From positions 62,001 to 126,000 of the forward strand of contig NZ_BNAD01000001.1 of NCBI RefSeq assembly GCF_014653115.1: a stretch of 64,000 nt of DNA. Reading direction: 5' to 3'. The position numbers were made by a program, and so were the translations under genes. Positions 6,741-20,689 of the stretch are shown one piece after another (the stretch's first letter is position 1; each line of letters begins with the position of its first letter). The notes beneath the pieces are model-generated. The model was not told the origin of the DNA. It made no database searches and saw nothing but the letters and a program-made list of their open reading frames with translations. The DNA is from Nocardioides flavus (ex Wang et al. 2016) (GTDB lineage: Bacteria > Actinomycetota > Actinomycetes > Propionibacteriales > Nocardioidaceae).

Positions 6741-8651
6741 ATGCCCCCACGCTCGAACCCCCGCCGTACGCCCCTGGCGGCGGCCCTCACCGCCCTCGCC
6801 CTCGGGCTGGTCGGGCTCGCCCCGCTCGCCCTCACCTCGCAGGCGGTCGCCGAGACCGCCGCACCCGCCGCGCCGGTTGCCGACGCCCCCGACCTCGGCG
6901 ACCGGGTCATCGTCTTCGACGACTCGATGCCGGTCGCGGAGATCCGCGAGCGCACCGACGAGATCTGGCGCCAGCAGGTCGACGCCGAGATGTCGGAGGA
7001 GCGCTGGTCGCTGCTGTTCCGCCCCGGCACGTACGGCACCGACGACGAGCCGCTGCAGATCAAGGTCGGCTACTACACCGAGGTCGCGGGCCTCGGCGCC
7101 TCCCCGTCGGACGTCGTCATCAACGGCAAGGTCGAGGTCTACAACCGCTGCCTCACCGACGCCCCGACCCAGCCCTACTGCGTGGCGCTCAACAACTTCT
7201 GGCGCTCGCTGTCCAACCTGACGATCGACGTCAACGGCGCCGGCCAGGACGGCTGCCGCGCCTCAGCGAACTTCTGGGCCACCTCGCAGGCCGCCTCGCT
7301 GCGTCGCGTCGACGTCCGCGGCGGCAACCTCTCGCTCATGGACTACTGCACCGAGGGCCCGCAGTACGCCAGCGGCGGCTACCTCGCCGACTCGCGCGCC
7401 GGCACCATCATCAACGGCTCCCAGCAGCAGTGGCTGACCCGCAACAGCGAGGTCGGCAACTGGACCAACGGCGTGTGGAACCAGGTCTTCGCCGGCACGG
7501 TCGGCGCCCCGTCCGAGGCGGGCTTCCCCACCCCGCCCTACACCACGCTCGACGAGACCCCGCTGAGCCGCGAGAAGCCCTTCCTCCACATCGGCGATGA
7601 CGGCCAGTGGCAGGTCCGGGTGCCGGACGCGCAGACCGGCTCGCGCGGCATCACCTGGGCCGAGGGCGCCACTGCCGGCAAGGACCTGCCGCTCTCGTCC
7701 TTCCACGTCGCCAGCCCGGACCAGTCCGCCAGGACGATCGCCAAGGCGCTGGACCGCGGCAAGAACCTGCTGCTCACCCCCGGCGTGTACGACGTCGACC
7801 GCAGCCTGGTGATCCGCCGTGACGACACCGTCGTGCTCGGCCTCGGCCACGCCACGCTGACGGCTGTCGGCGGCGCGACCCCGGTCGTCGTACGCCACCA
7901 GGCCGAGGGCGTCGTGCTCGCCGGCATCACCGTCGACGCCGGCACCGAGCTCTCGCGCAACCTGGTCCACATCCAGGGCCAGCCGGGCACCAAGCAGAAG
8001 CCGCGCACGACCACGCCCAGCACCACCCTCAACGACGTCTACATCCGCGTCGGCGGCCCGCACATCGGCAAGGCCGACGTCTCGATGCGCATCGACGCCG
8101 ACGACGTCCTCGTCGACCACACCTGGGTGTGGCGCGCCGACCACGGCGTCGAGGGCTTCACGGCGGGCGTGGCCGGCGACACCGACCGGTGGAACACCAA
8201 CATCGGCCGCGTCGGCGTGATCGTCAACGGCGACCGGCTCAAGGCGACCGGCCTCTTCGTCGAGCACTACCAGGAGTTCAACACCATCTGGAACGGCGAG
8301 GACGGCCACGTCGTGCTCTACCAGAACGAGCTCCCGTACGACCCGCCGAGCCAGGCCGACTGGACCCGTCCGGACGGCACGCTCGGCTGGTCGGGCTACA
8401 AGGTCGCCGACGACGTGCAGCGCCACGAGCTCTTCGGCGGCGGGGTCTACGTCTACAACCGCAACGACCCCTCCATCACCACCGAGAGCGGCTTCGAGGT
8501 GCCCGAGCGCGACGGCGTACGGCTCCACCACGTCATGACGGTCAACCTCGAGGCGGGCAGCATCGAGCACGTCGTCAACGACACGGGCGCGCGCGTCGAC
8601 AGCGACGCACCCGGCGTCCCGAGCTACGTCGTGGACTTCCCGGCGCCCTGA
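6741..8651 (+). CDS. Secreted right-handed beta-helix protein, probable carbohydrate-active
   Basis: This is a 636-residue exported protein. The signal peptide runs from a basic RSNPRR start through a long Ala/Leu core to a likely cleavage at AVAETAA (about residue 38). The mature part has the recurring short beta strands and Asn/Asp/Gly turns of parallel beta-helix folds (for example NNFWRSLSNLTIDVNG, LRRVDVRGGNLSLMDYC, VVLGLGHATLTAVGG, VVVRHQAEGVVLAGITVDAG). It resembles actinobacterial proteins loosely annotated as 'adenylyl cyclase' or 'coagulation factor 5/8 type'; nothing cyclase-like is visible. The sugar-type operator upstream supports a role in glucan breakdown, but the substrate is inferred only. 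Confidence 0.7.
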   Translation: MPPRSNPRRTPLAAALTALALGLVGLAPLALTSQAVAETAAPAAPVADAPDLGDRVIVFDDSMPVAEIRERTDEIWRQQVDAEMSEERWSLLFRPGTYGTDDEPLQIKVGYYTEVAGLGASPSDVVINGKVEVYNRCLTDAPTQPYCVALNNFWRSLSNLTIDVNGAGQDGCRASANFWATSQAASLRRVDVRGGNLSLMDYCTEGPQYASGGYLADSRAGTIINGSQQQWLTRNSEVGNWTNGVWNQVFAGTVGAPSEAGFPTPPYTTLDETPLSREKPFLHIGDDGQWQVRVPDAQTGSRGITWAEGATAGKDLPLSSFHVASPDQSARTIAKALDRGKNLLLTPGVYDVDRSLVIRRDDTVVLGLGHATLTAVGGATPVVVRHQAEGVVLAGITVDAGTELSRNLVHIQGQPGTKQKPRTTTPSTTLNDVYIRVGGPHIGKADVSMRIDADDVLVDHTWVWRADHGVEGFTAGVAGDTDRWNTNIGRVGVIVNGDRLKATGLFVEHYQEFNTIWNGEDGHVVLYQNELPYDPPSQADWTRPDGTLGWSGYKVADDVQRHELFGGGVYVYNRNDPSITTESGFEVPERDGVRLHHVMTVNLEAGSIEHVVNDTGARVDSDAPGVPSYVVDFPAP

Positions 8652-8658
8652 CCGGGGC

Positions 8659-9333
8659 TCACTCCACGAGCCAGCGGCCCAGCAGCGTCCCGTCCTGCTC
8701 CAGCAGCAGGGCGGGACGCAGCGCGACCTCGACCTCGGCGCCGGTGGCGATGCGGACCGCGTCGCCACCGGTGAGGGCCGGCACGATCGTCCAGCACAGC
8801 TCGTCGACGACCCCGGCCGCCAGCATGTCGGCGAACAGCGACGGTCCGCCCTCGCACAGCTGCTCGGTCCACCCGCGCTCGACCAGCGCGGCCTTGAGGG
8901 CGGGGAGGTCGATCTCGTCCTCGCCCAGCTCCATCACGTTCTCCTCGCCGAGCGCCTCGCGCGCAGCGGCCAGGCCGTCGGAGGACGACACCGTCGCCAT
9001 CAGGATCCGCCCCCGCGGGGCGTCGGCCAGCGTCGGCGGGACGTCCGCGGACCGGCTCACCACCACGAGCGGGATCGGCGGCACGTCGTAGCCCTCCTCG
9101 CGCAGCGTCCCGGCGCCCACCACGAGGCAGTCGGCGCGGCGCCGCAGCGCGTCGAAGACCCGCTTGTCGGCGTCGTTGTTGATGCTCTTGCTCACGCCGT
9201 CGGCCCCCTGGGCGGCCCCGTCGACGGTGCTGACGAAGTTGACCCGCAGCCACGGCTCGCGCTCGGGCGTGTACGCCGCCGCCAGCTCGTCGTCGGACAG
9301 GTCGGCCAGGCGCTGCAGCTCGAGGTCGCTCAC
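8659..9333 (-). CDS. RibD C-terminal-like / dihydrofolate-reductase-fold reductase
   Basis: This is a 224-residue NADPH-dependent reductase of the RibD-C/pyrimidine reductase family. Visible family features are RVNFVSTVDGAAQGADGVSKSINNDADKRVFDALRRRAD near the start (substrate-binding D-G and the N-x-x-D-K/R-x-x-F run), VVGAGTLREEGY, and LCEGGPSLFADMLAAGVVDELCWTIVPALTGG, where EGGP is the NADPH-loop signature. The GTG at 9333 is chosen as start because it is divergent, with 30 bases between it and the GTG of the DHPS-like gene. There is no riboflavin operon here, so it may act in another pteridine-like or general reductase role. Confidence 0.85.
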   Translation of the reverse strand: MSDLELQRLADLSDDELAAAYTPEREPWLRVNFVSTVDGAAQGADGVSKSINNDADKRVFDALRRRADCLVVGAGTLREEGYDVPPIPLVVVSRSADVPPTLADAPRGRILMATVSSSDGLAAAREALGEENVMELGEDEIDLPALKAALVERGWTEQLCEGGPSLFADMLAAGVVDELCWTIVPALTGGDAVRIATGAEVEVALRPALLLEQDGTLLGRWLVE

Positions 9334-9363
9334 CTCTTCATCCTGCCGCCTACGCTGGCAGGC

Positions 9364-10266
9364 GTGATCACCCTTGCGGACCTGGCCGCCCTCCACCGTG
9401 AGCACGCCGACGCCCTCGCGGCGGTCGTCGAGCCGGTCGTCCTCGACGGGCCGCGCGGCGCGGTCGTCATCGGCGACGAGGCCGTCACCCTGATGGGCTG
9501 CATCAACCTCTCGCGCGACTCGACCTACCGTGAGAGCGTGGCGACCAGCCCGGCCGACGCCGTACGGATGGGCCGGATCCAGGCCGCCCAGGGTGCGGCG
9601 CTCCTCGACCTCGGCGCCGAGTCGACCAACGCCCGCGCGGCCCGCGTCACCGCCGACGACCAGGTCGCGACACTCGTGCCGGCGATCAAGGAGCTCGCCG
9701 TCGAGGCCGTCGTGTCGGTCGAGACGTACGAGCCGGAGGTGGTGCGCGCCTGCCTCGACGCCGGCGCGCGGGTCCTCAACATGACCGGGCGCCAGCACGA
9801 GGAGGAGATGCTGGCGCTCGCCGCGGAGTACGACGCGGCGGTGGTGATGTGCTTCGGCGTGACGTCCAACGTCCGCGAGATCGCCGACGTCCCGCCCGAC
9901 GCCGACCCGGTCCCGGTCCTGCTCGACCACTTCGCCCCCCGCATCGCCCGCGCGCGCTCGCTCGGCGTGGACAAGGTCGTCATCGACCCCGGGATGGGCT
10001 TCTACTACGGCAACCTCGTCGACCCGATGACCCGCGCGCGCCACCAGATGCGCGTCCTGGCGCAGGGCTTCCGACTGCGCCCCCTCGGCGTACCGGTCTG
10101 CAACGCCGTCCCCCACAGCTTCGACCTCTTCGGTGACGAGTTCCGCAAGGCGGAGGGGTTCTACGCCGTCTTCGCCACCCTCGGCGGCACCCACCTGGTC
10201 CGTACGCACGAGGTGCCGCACCTGCGCACCGTGCTGCGGGGGCTCGACGAGCTGGACGTGCGCTGA
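9364..10266 (+). CDS. Dihydropteroate synthase-like (FolP/pterin-binding) TIM-barrel protein
   Basis: This 300-residue protein has the pterin-binding TIM-barrel pattern: MGCINLSRDSTYRES (near residues 44-58), LLDLGAESTNARAARV, VVSVETYEPEVVRACLDAGARVLNMTG, and VIDPGMGFYYGN. In true FolP the corresponding motifs are M-x-I-(L/V)-N-x-T-P-D-S-F-S-D, D-I-G-G-E-S-T and D-P-G-x-G-F; here GGEST reads GAEST and the D-S-F-S-D loop is altered. It is probably one of the actinobacterial FolP2-like or distinct DHPS-related paralogs rather than the canonical folate enzyme. Start GTG 9364. Confidence 0.75.
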   Translation: MITLADLAALHREHADALAAVVEPVVLDGPRGAVVIGDEAVTLMGCINLSRDSTYRESVATSPADAVRMGRIQAAQGAALLDLGAESTNARAARVTADDQVATLVPAIKELAVEAVVSVETYEPEVVRACLDAGARVLNMTGRQHEEEMLALAAEYDAAVVMCFGVTSNVREIADVPPDADPVPVLLDHFAPRIARARSLGVDKVVIDPGMGFYYGNLVDPMTRARHQMRVLAQGFRLRPLGVPVCNAVPHSFDLFGDEFRKAEGFYAVFATLGGTHLVRTHEVPHLRTVLRGLDELDVR

Positions 10267-10270
10267 CACG

Positions 10271-10355
10271 AGCACCATGAAGGCAGTTCGCGCTCGGCGA
10301 GCGCATTCCACGCTCAGGCAGCCAGCCCGTGGCGCCCAACTGCCTGCATGGTGCG
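10271..10355. repeat. Left inverted-repeat block of the second AbiEi-like element
   Basis: AGCACCATGAAGGCAGTTCG (10271-10290) is the perfect reverse complement of 11308-11327 beyond the gene. It also pairs locally with 10338-10355 (16 of 18 bases). That inner arm lies inside the coding region and encodes the protein's TMQAVG near its C-terminus, so repeat and gene are structurally joined. Confidence 0.9.
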
Positions 10356-11186
10356 CCATCGGACGACGTCGGCGATCGCCTCGGCGACCTGGTCCGGCTC
10401 GAACATGACATCCGCCCAGGTGAACCGCAGCACGACCAGTCCGAGCCGCGCAGCCGTGGTGTATCGGTCGACGTCACGCTGGAGACCGGCCTTCGTCCAG
10501 TGGTGCTCCAGCGACTCGGCCTCCAGCACGATCCCGAGCACCCGGTCGAGCAGGTCGACGAAGCCGACACCCGGGACGGCGCCCTGCGGCACCACCTCGA
10601 GGCCGGGGACTCCCCGGGCGATCGCGTAGAGGCAGGACTCAAAGGGGTTCGCCCGGAGTGGCGACGCCTCCCGCGCCACCTGCACCGCCTTCGCACGCCC
10701 AGTGCGCGGGCTGCGCGCCGCACCGATCAGCAGGTCGTCGCGGTCCACGATCCCCTCGCGCAGCGCCGAGTCGGCGACCGAGAGCGCGACGTCGAAGTCA
10801 TAGGCCCGGGCACAGTCGATGACCGTGCGCGTGCGGGACGTGACGTTGCGCCGCACCTCCCGATCCGAGAGGTCAGCCCAGTGGAGCTCGTACGCCCCCG
10901 AGGGCTTCCTGGCACTGCGCGGCAACGTGATGCACGGCCGCGTCGGATCCTCCTTGAGCTTCCAGCCGAACTCCTGCGCAGCGCTCAGGTGGGAGGCGGT
11001 GCCACCGGTCCGGGCCACGGCGTGCCGCACCGCATCGATGTCGGCCAGGCAGTAGCGGTTGTGCCGCGGCTTGCTGATCCGCCGGCCGGCGAGGGCCCTC
11101 TCGATCTCACCGCGATCCGTGAAGGGGATCAGCTCGCCGAACGTCGCCACCCCACCGAGCTCGCGCAGCGCCCCGACCGGATCCAT
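10314..11186 (-). CDS. Second AbiEi-type winged-helix / DUF559-like protein
   Basis: This 290-residue protein has an N-terminal winged-helix region typical of the AbiEi/DUF559 family (LRELGGVATFGELIPFTDRGEIERALAGRRISKPRHNRYCL) and a C-terminal nuclease-like segment: NPFESCLYAIA, then GFVDLLDRVLGIVLEAESLEHH (from about residue 208), and VVLRFTWADVM at the end, which matches RVTWADL of the gene at 4971. The active-site Lys is not obvious, so catalytic competence is uncertain. No partner toxin is adjacent. It is bracketed by inverted repeats unrelated in sequence to those of the first element. Confidence 0.75.
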   Translation of the reverse strand: MDPVGALRELGGVATFGELIPFTDRGEIERALAGRRISKPRHNRYCLADIDAVRHAVARTGGTASHLSAAQEFGWKLKEDPTRPCITLPRSARKPSGAYELHWADLSDREVRRNVTSRTRTVIDCARAYDFDVALSVADSALREGIVDRDDLLIGAARSPRTGRAKAVQVAREASPLRANPFESCLYAIARGVPGLEVVPQGAVPGVGFVDLLDRVLGIVLEAESLEHHWTKAGLQRDVDRYTTAARLGLVVLRFTWADVMFEPDQVAEAIADVVRWRTMQAVGRHGLAA

Positions 11187-11244
11187 GACTGGAGACTGGC
11201 ACCTCGTCGCGGTCCTCGCTCGCGCTCTCCACAGGGCTCGCCCG

Positions 11245-11327
11245 CATCATGAAGGCAGTTCGTCGTGGCGGCGGAGCCGGCCACGCTCACAGTCCGCCGA
11301 CCGCGGCCGAACTGCCTTCATGGTGCT
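11245..11327. repeat. Right inverted-repeat block of the second AbiEi-like element
   Basis: ATGAAGGCAGTTCG (11249-11262) pairs with CGAACTGCCTTCAT (11308-11321) to make a long hairpin with a GC-rich loop. The outer part, 11308-11327, matches 10271-10290 perfectly in inverted orientation. The block ends four bases before the galE stop codon at 11332-11334. Confidence 0.9.
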
Positions 11328-11331
11328 GACC

Positions 11332-12345
<1,014 letters not shown>

Positions 12346-12387
12346 GAGGCCCACCCTAACGATGCGCAGCCCTGACAGACTGCCCGC

Positions 12388-13368
12388 ATGCCGAGCGCAC
12401 TGATCACGGGAATCACCGGCCAGGACGGCCTCTACCTCGCCGAGCTGCTGCTGGAGAAGGGCTACGAGGTGCACGGCCTGATCCGGGGCCAGAACAACCC
12501 GCGGCGCGAGCTGGTGTCGACGCTCGTTCCCGACGTACGGCTGCACAACGGCGACCTCACCGACCTGTCCAGCCTGATGCGCGCGATGCGCGACTCCGAG
12601 CCCGACGAGGTCTACAACCTCGGCGCGATCAGCTTCGTCGCCTACTCCTGGGAGAACGCGTTCGTCACCAGCGACGTGACCGGCATGGGCGTGCTCAACA
12701 TGCTCGAGGCCGTACGCCTCCACGCGGGCGACGACCCGGGCGCGATCCGCTTCTACCAGGCGTCGAGCTCGGAGATGTTCGGCAAGGTGCAGGAGGTGCC
12801 GCAGTCGGAGCGCACGCTGCTGTGGCCGCGCTCGCCGTACGGCGTGAGCAAGGTCTACGGCCACTACATGACCATCAACTACCGCGAGTCCTACGGCATG
12901 CACGCCTCCTCGGGGATCCTGTTCAACCACGAGTCGCCGCGCCGCGGCCCGGAGTTCGTGACCCGCAAGATCAGCCAGGCGGTCGCCCGGATCCACCTCG
13001 GCCTGCAGGACTCGATGGCGCTGGGCAACCTCGACGCGCGGCGCGACTGGGGCTACGCCGGCGACTACGTCGAGGCGATGTGGCGGATGCTGCAGCAGGA
13101 CACGGCCGACGACTACGTGATCGCCACCGGTGAGACCTGGTCGATCCGCGACTTCCTCGACCTCGCGTTCGCGCACGTCGGGATCGACGACTGGAGCGCG
13201 CACGTCACCCAGGACCCGCGCTTCATGCGCCCGGCCGAGGTCGAGCTGCTCATCGGCGACGCGTCCAAGGCGCGCGAGGTGCTCGGGTGGGCGCCCACCG
13301 TCACCTTCGCCGAGCTGGTAGCGATGATGGTCGACGCCGACATCGCCGCGGCGAAGGCCGGCTGGTGA
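12388..13368 (+). CDS. gmd: GDP-mannose 4,6-dehydratase
   Basis: This 326-residue extended SDR carries [27 protein letters not shown] (NADP-binding G-x-x-G-x-D-G typical of GMD rather than UDP-sugar enzymes), [11 protein letters not shown] (residues 126-136) and Tyr151-x-x-x-Lys155 in [23 protein letters not shown] and [21 protein letters not shown] are GMD hallmarks. It converts GDP-D-mannose to GDP-4-keto-6-deoxymannose, the precursor of GDP-fucose, GDP-rhamnose or GDP-perosamine. Its stop overlaps the GTG of the next gene by four bases (GTGA), so the two are coupled. Confidence 0.93.
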   Translation: MPSALITGITGQDGLYLAELLLEKGYEVHGLIRGQNNPRRELVSTLVPDVRLHNGDLTDLSSLMRAMRDSEPDEVYNLGAISFVAYSWENAFVTSDVTGMGVLNMLEAVRLHAGDDPGAIRFYQASSSEMFGKVQEVPQSERTLLWPRSPYGVSKVYGHYMTINYRESYGMHASSGILFNHESPRRGPEFVTRKISQAVARIHLGLQDSMALGNLDARRDWGYAGDYVEAMWRMLQQDTADDYVIATGETWSIRDFLDLAFAHVGIDDWSAHVTQDPRFMRPAEVELLIGDASKAREVLGWAPTVTFAELVAMMVDADIAAAKAGW

Positions 13369-14294
13369 CCGCGGCCCTCGTCACCGGCATCGGCGGGCAG
13401 GACGGCACCTACCTCGCCGAGCGGCTCGTCGCCGAGGGTCTGGAGGTGCACGCCCTCGTGCTCGAGGCCGACGGCCACCCGGACCACTGCCCCGACGAGG
13501 TCGTGCTGCACACCGGCGACCTCGCCGACGTCGAGGCCACCCGGCGCCTGGTGGCCGACATCGCGCCGCGCGAGGTCTACAACCTCGCCGCGATCAGCTC
13601 GGTCGCCCAGTCGTGGGACGAGCCCGACCGCACCTCGCTGGTCAACGGCCACGCCGCGGTCGCGCTGATGGAGTCGGCGCGCCGCGTGGGCGACGTACGC
13701 CTCGTGCAGGCCTCGAGCGCGGAGATCTTCGGCGAGGCCCACGAGTCCCCGCAGGACGAGGAGACCCCGCTCGCGCCGGTGAACCCGTACGGCGCGGCGA
13801 AGGCCTACGCCCACCTGGCCGCCCGCGTCTTCCGCCAGCGCGACCTGCACGCCTCCAGCCTGGTCCTCTACAACCACGAGTCGCCCCGGCGCCCGACGCG
13901 CTTCGTGACGCGCAAGATCACCCGGGGCGTGGCCGCGATCGCGCGGGGCGAGGCGGACGAGCTGGTGCTCGGCAACCTCGACGCCCGCCGCGACTGGGGG
14001 TGGGCGCCCGACTACGTCGACGCGATGGTGCGCGCCGCCCGGGCCGACCAGCCGGCCGACTACGTCGTGGCCACCGGCACCGCGCACTCCGTACGCGACT
14101 TCGTGGCCGCCGCGTTCGCCGCGGCCGGGATCGCCGACTGGGAACCGCTCGTACGCCAGGACGCGGCGTTCTTCCGCCCCGCCGATCCCGCCGAGCTGGT
14201 GGGCGACGCGACCCGGGCCCGCGAGGAGCTGGGGTGGGCCCCGACGGTCGGCTTCGAGGAGATCGTGCGACGGATGGTGGCCGCCGACCTCTAG
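13365..14294 (+). CDS. GDP-mannose dehydratase paralog (possible GDP-4-keto-6-deoxymannose reductase)
   Basis: This 309-residue SDR is clearly homologous to the preceding gene ([52 protein letters not shown] with Tyr-x-x-x-Lys; [39 protein letters not shown]). It is therefore a tandem duplicate or a functional partner. In GDP-deoxyhexose pathways the second step is a reductase such as RMD, an SDR of this group, giving GDP-rhamnose; that assignment is inference, and it could also be a second dehydratase. GTG start at 13365 from the four-base overlap. It converges with rmlA, overlapping its stop by four bases. Confidence 0.8.
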   Translation: MTAALVTGIGGQDGTYLAERLVAEGLEVHALVLEADGHPDHCPDEVVLHTGDLADVEATRRLVADIAPREVYNLAAISSVAQSWDEPDRTSLVNGHAAVALMESARRVGDVRLVQASSAEIFGEAHESPQDEETPLAPVNPYGAAKAYAHLAARVFRQRDLHASSLVLYNHESPRRPTRFVTRKITRGVAAIARGEADELVLGNLDARRDWGWAPDYVDAMVRAARADQPADYVVATGTAHSVRDFVAAAFAAAGIADWEPLVRQDAAFFRPADPAELVGDATRAREELGWAPTVGFEEIVRRMVAADL

Positions 14295-15157
14295 CCGTGC
14301 TGCAGCAGCCCGATCAGGTACTCCCCGTAGCCGCTCTTGCGCAGCGGCTCGGCGCGCGCGACGAGCTCGTCGTCGGAGAGCCAGCCCATCCGCCAGGCGA
14401 CCTCCTCGGGCGCACCGACCTTGAAGCCCTGCCGGCCCTCGATGGTGCGCACGAAGTTGGAGGCGTCGTTGAGCGAGTCGAAGGTGCCGGTGTCGAGCCA
14501 GGCGGTGCCGCGCGGCAGGACCTCGACGTGCAGGCGCCCCTCCTCGAGGTAGCGGCGGTTGAGGTCGGTGATCTCGAGCTCGCCGCGGGCCGACGGCTGG
14601 AGCTCCGCGGCGTACTCGACGACGTCGTTGTCGTAGAAGTAGAGCCCCGGCACCGCGAAGTCGCTCCGGGGGTGCTCGGGCTTCTCCTCCAGCGACAGCG
14701 CGCGTCCGTCCTCGTCGAACTCCACGACGCCGTATGCGCGGGGGTCGGCGACGTGGTAGCCGAAGACGGCGGCACCGTCGAGCTCGGAGAAGCGCAGCAG
14801 CTGGTGGCCGAGGCCCGAGCCGTAGAAGATGTTGTCGCCGAGGACCAGCGCGGAGCGCTCGTCGCCGATGTGGTCGGCGCCGATGACGAACGCCTGCGCC
14901 AGCCCGTCCGGCGACGGCTGGACCGCGAAGGTGATGGAGATCCCGAACTGCGAGCCGTCGCCGAGCAGGCGGTGGAAGCCGTCGGCCTCGTGCGGCGTGG
15001 TGATGATCAGCACGTCCCGGATGCCCGCGAGCATCAGCGTGGAGAGTGGGTAGTAGATCATCGGCTTGTCGTACACCGGGACCAGCTGCTTGCTGATGCC
15101 CTGCGTGATCGGGTGCAGTCGGGAGCCGGTGCCACCGGCCAGGATGATTCCGCGCAT
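14291..15157 (-). CDS. rmlA: Glucose-1-phosphate thymidylyltransferase
   Basis: This 288-residue nucleotidyltransferase is nearly textbook Rml[21 protein letters not shown] (residues 4-23) with the pyrophosphorylase loop G-x-G-x-[70 protein letters not shown] and [18 protein letters not shown]. It makes dTDP-glucose, the first step to dTDP-L-rhamnose. It lies on the opposite strand from rmlB and the rmlCD fusion, separated from them by a DUF4012 gene, so the rhamnose genes are not one operon. Confidence 0.95.
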   Translation of the reverse strand: MRGIILAGGTGSRLHPITQGISKQLVPVYDKPMIYYPLSTLMLAGIRDVLIITTPHEADGFHRLLGDGSQFGISITFAVQPSPDGLAQAFVIGADHIGDERSALVLGDNIFYGSGLGHQLLRFSELDGAAVFGYHVADPRAYGVVEFDEDGRALSLEEKPEHPRSDFAVPGLYFYDNDVVEYAAELQPSARGELEITDLNRRYLEEGRLHVEVLPRGTAWLDTGTFDSLNDASNFVRTIEGRQGFKVGAPEEVAWRMGWLSDDELVARAEPLRKSGYGEYLIGLLQHG

Positions 15158-15221
15158 GGCAGCACCCTAGGGTGTCGGTCGTTCGCGCCCGCGAGTCCGG
15201 CCGGTTTGGCAGCATGAGCGC

Positions 15222-19547
<4,326 letters not shown>

Positions 19548-19602
19548 GTCGTCCCGCGGCACCGCGCGCGACCGCCGTCCGTGCGCGACCCCTGATGCAG
19601 AG

Positions 19603-19620
19603 TTGATTGACGTCAATTCA
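19603..19620. promoter_or_regulatory. Palindromic operator candidate upstream of the TetR-like gene
   Basis: TTGATTGACGTCAATTCA contains the perfect 12-base palindrome ATTGACGTCAAT (19606-19617), about 80 bases before the TetR-like start. TetR-family regulators commonly bind a palindrome next to their own gene, so autoregulation is plausible. Confidence 0.5.
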
Positions 19621-19696
19621 CTCCGCGTGCGGGCGGCCTCGCTGCGCCTGTGGATGAGCACGGCGGTGGCCGTGATCGTTCTGGTCTCCTGACCTG

Positions 19697-20338
19697 GTGG
19701 ACCATGACAGGCACTTCATGCCGACCTCGGGGCCGATGTTCTCGCGCACCAGCCCCGCCAAGTCGAACCTGGCGACCGACCTCGCCATCCCCCTCCTGGC
19801 GCAGGGCGGCTGGCCGGCGCTCACGCTGCGCAACATGGCGCGCGAGGGCAACGTGACACCACAGGCCATCGCTGCGTGGTTCCCCTCCGTGCGTGACATG
19901 CGAGTGGCAATCGCGCGGACCTACGGCGAGCGGTGGCTGCGTGAGCGCGGACATCAGGCGCGGCGCCGGATGCGGTTCCCCCACATCTACCAGCCGCCGC
20001 CCCCACCGGCGGTCGGGGTCCCCGACGGACTACTGCCGCGCGCGGTCTTCGCCCTCCTCCCGGCGACGTGGCTGGAGGAGGTGTTCGACGGCGTGTGGCT
20101 GAGCGTGGTCGAGGCGAGCCGGTGGGACGAGGTGATCAGCTCGTCCGTGGGTGCGGTCGAGGACGGCGAGCGGCGGCTGGTCTCCGAGCTGCTCGGCGGG
20201 CAACCCGGTCTCGGCCGGGCTCCTCTGGAGCACGACGTCGACCTCGTACTCGCGACGGTCCGCGGGTTGCGCGCGGCGCTGGTGGCTCAGCGGGGCGAGG
20301 TGACCTCGGCGAGCGCGGGACGTACGTCTGCGATGTAG
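19697..20338 (+). CDS. TetR-like transcriptional regulator
   Basis: This encodes about 213 residues from the GTG at 19697, or 206 from the ATG at 19718. The N-terminal DNA-binding region reads LATDLAIPLLAQGGWPALTLRNMAREGNVTPQAIAAWFPSVRDMRVAIARTYGERW, the three-helix TetR arrangement with the recognition helix around VTPQAIAAWF. This helix departs from the usual 'V-s-x-g-x-l-Y-x-H-F' (AWF in place of YHF). The C-terminal ligand domain is unremarkable. It overlaps the convergent DUF2516 gene by 52 bases. A palindrome at 19603 is a likely operator. Ligand unknown. Confidence 0.75.
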   Translation: MDHDRHFMPTSGPMFSRTSPAKSNLATDLAIPLLAQGGWPALTLRNMAREGNVTPQAIAAWFPSVRDMRVAIARTYGERWLRERGHQARRRMRFPHIYQPPPPPAVGVPDGLLPRAVFALLPATWLEEVFDGVWLSVVEASRWDEVISSSVGAVEDGERRLVSELLGGQPGLGRAPLEHDVDLVLATVRGLRAALVAQRGEVTSASAGRTSAM

Positions 20339-20580
20339 ACGAGCGAGGCGATCGTGAACACGAGGTGGATCAGCCCGAGCGGCGACGAGCCGATCAGCAG
20401 CAGCTGGGCACCGAAGCCGAGGCCGGTGATCGCGACCCAGGCCTGCTTGGTGAGCTTGCCGGCGGCCTCGTACGCCTGGGCGGAGTAGGTCAGCGAGCTG
20501 ATGAACGCGAATCCCTTGATCGCGAGGAGCGCGACGAGCACCACCAGCATCAGCGTGCTCTGGAAGGCGTAGATGTTCAC
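20287..20580 (-). CDS. DUF2516 small membrane protein (Rv0476-like)
   Basis: This 97-residue protein has three predicted membrane helices (STLMLVVLVALLAIKGFAFI; AWVAITGLGFGAQLLLI; LIHLVFTIASLVYIADV) and the family pattern Y-A-x-K/G-L-T-K-x-x-W between helices 1 and 2. DUF2516 proteins follow HbhA-like genes in mycobacteria (Rv0474-Rv0475-Rv0476), the same order as here: XRE regulator, HbhA, DUF2516. Function is unknown. It is separated from the HbhA gene by a strong hairpin at 20606. Confidence 0.85.
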   Translation of the reverse strand: MNIYAFQSTLMLVVLVALLAIKGFAFISSLTYSAQAYEAAGKLTKQAWVAITGLGFGAQLLLIGSSPLGLIHLVFTIASLVYIADVRPALAEVTSPR

Positions 20581-20605
20581 GGGTCAAGAGTAGGCGACGC
20601 GAGAA

Positions 20606-20632
20606 GGCCCCCGCCCTGGACGGACGGGGGCC
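20606..20632 (-). terminator. Strong GC hairpin between HbhA-like and DUF2516 genes
   Basis: GGCCCCCG and CGGGGGCC flank a short loop with one internal mismatch (arms of 11 bases). It lies downstream of the HbhA-like stop and 26 bases before the DUF2516 start, so it may end or attenuate the transcript. Confidence 0.55.
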
Positions 20633-20689
20633 CTCGGTCGCGGTGACGACTCAGAACAACATCAGCTGGTCGTCATCGGCGGGTGCTCT

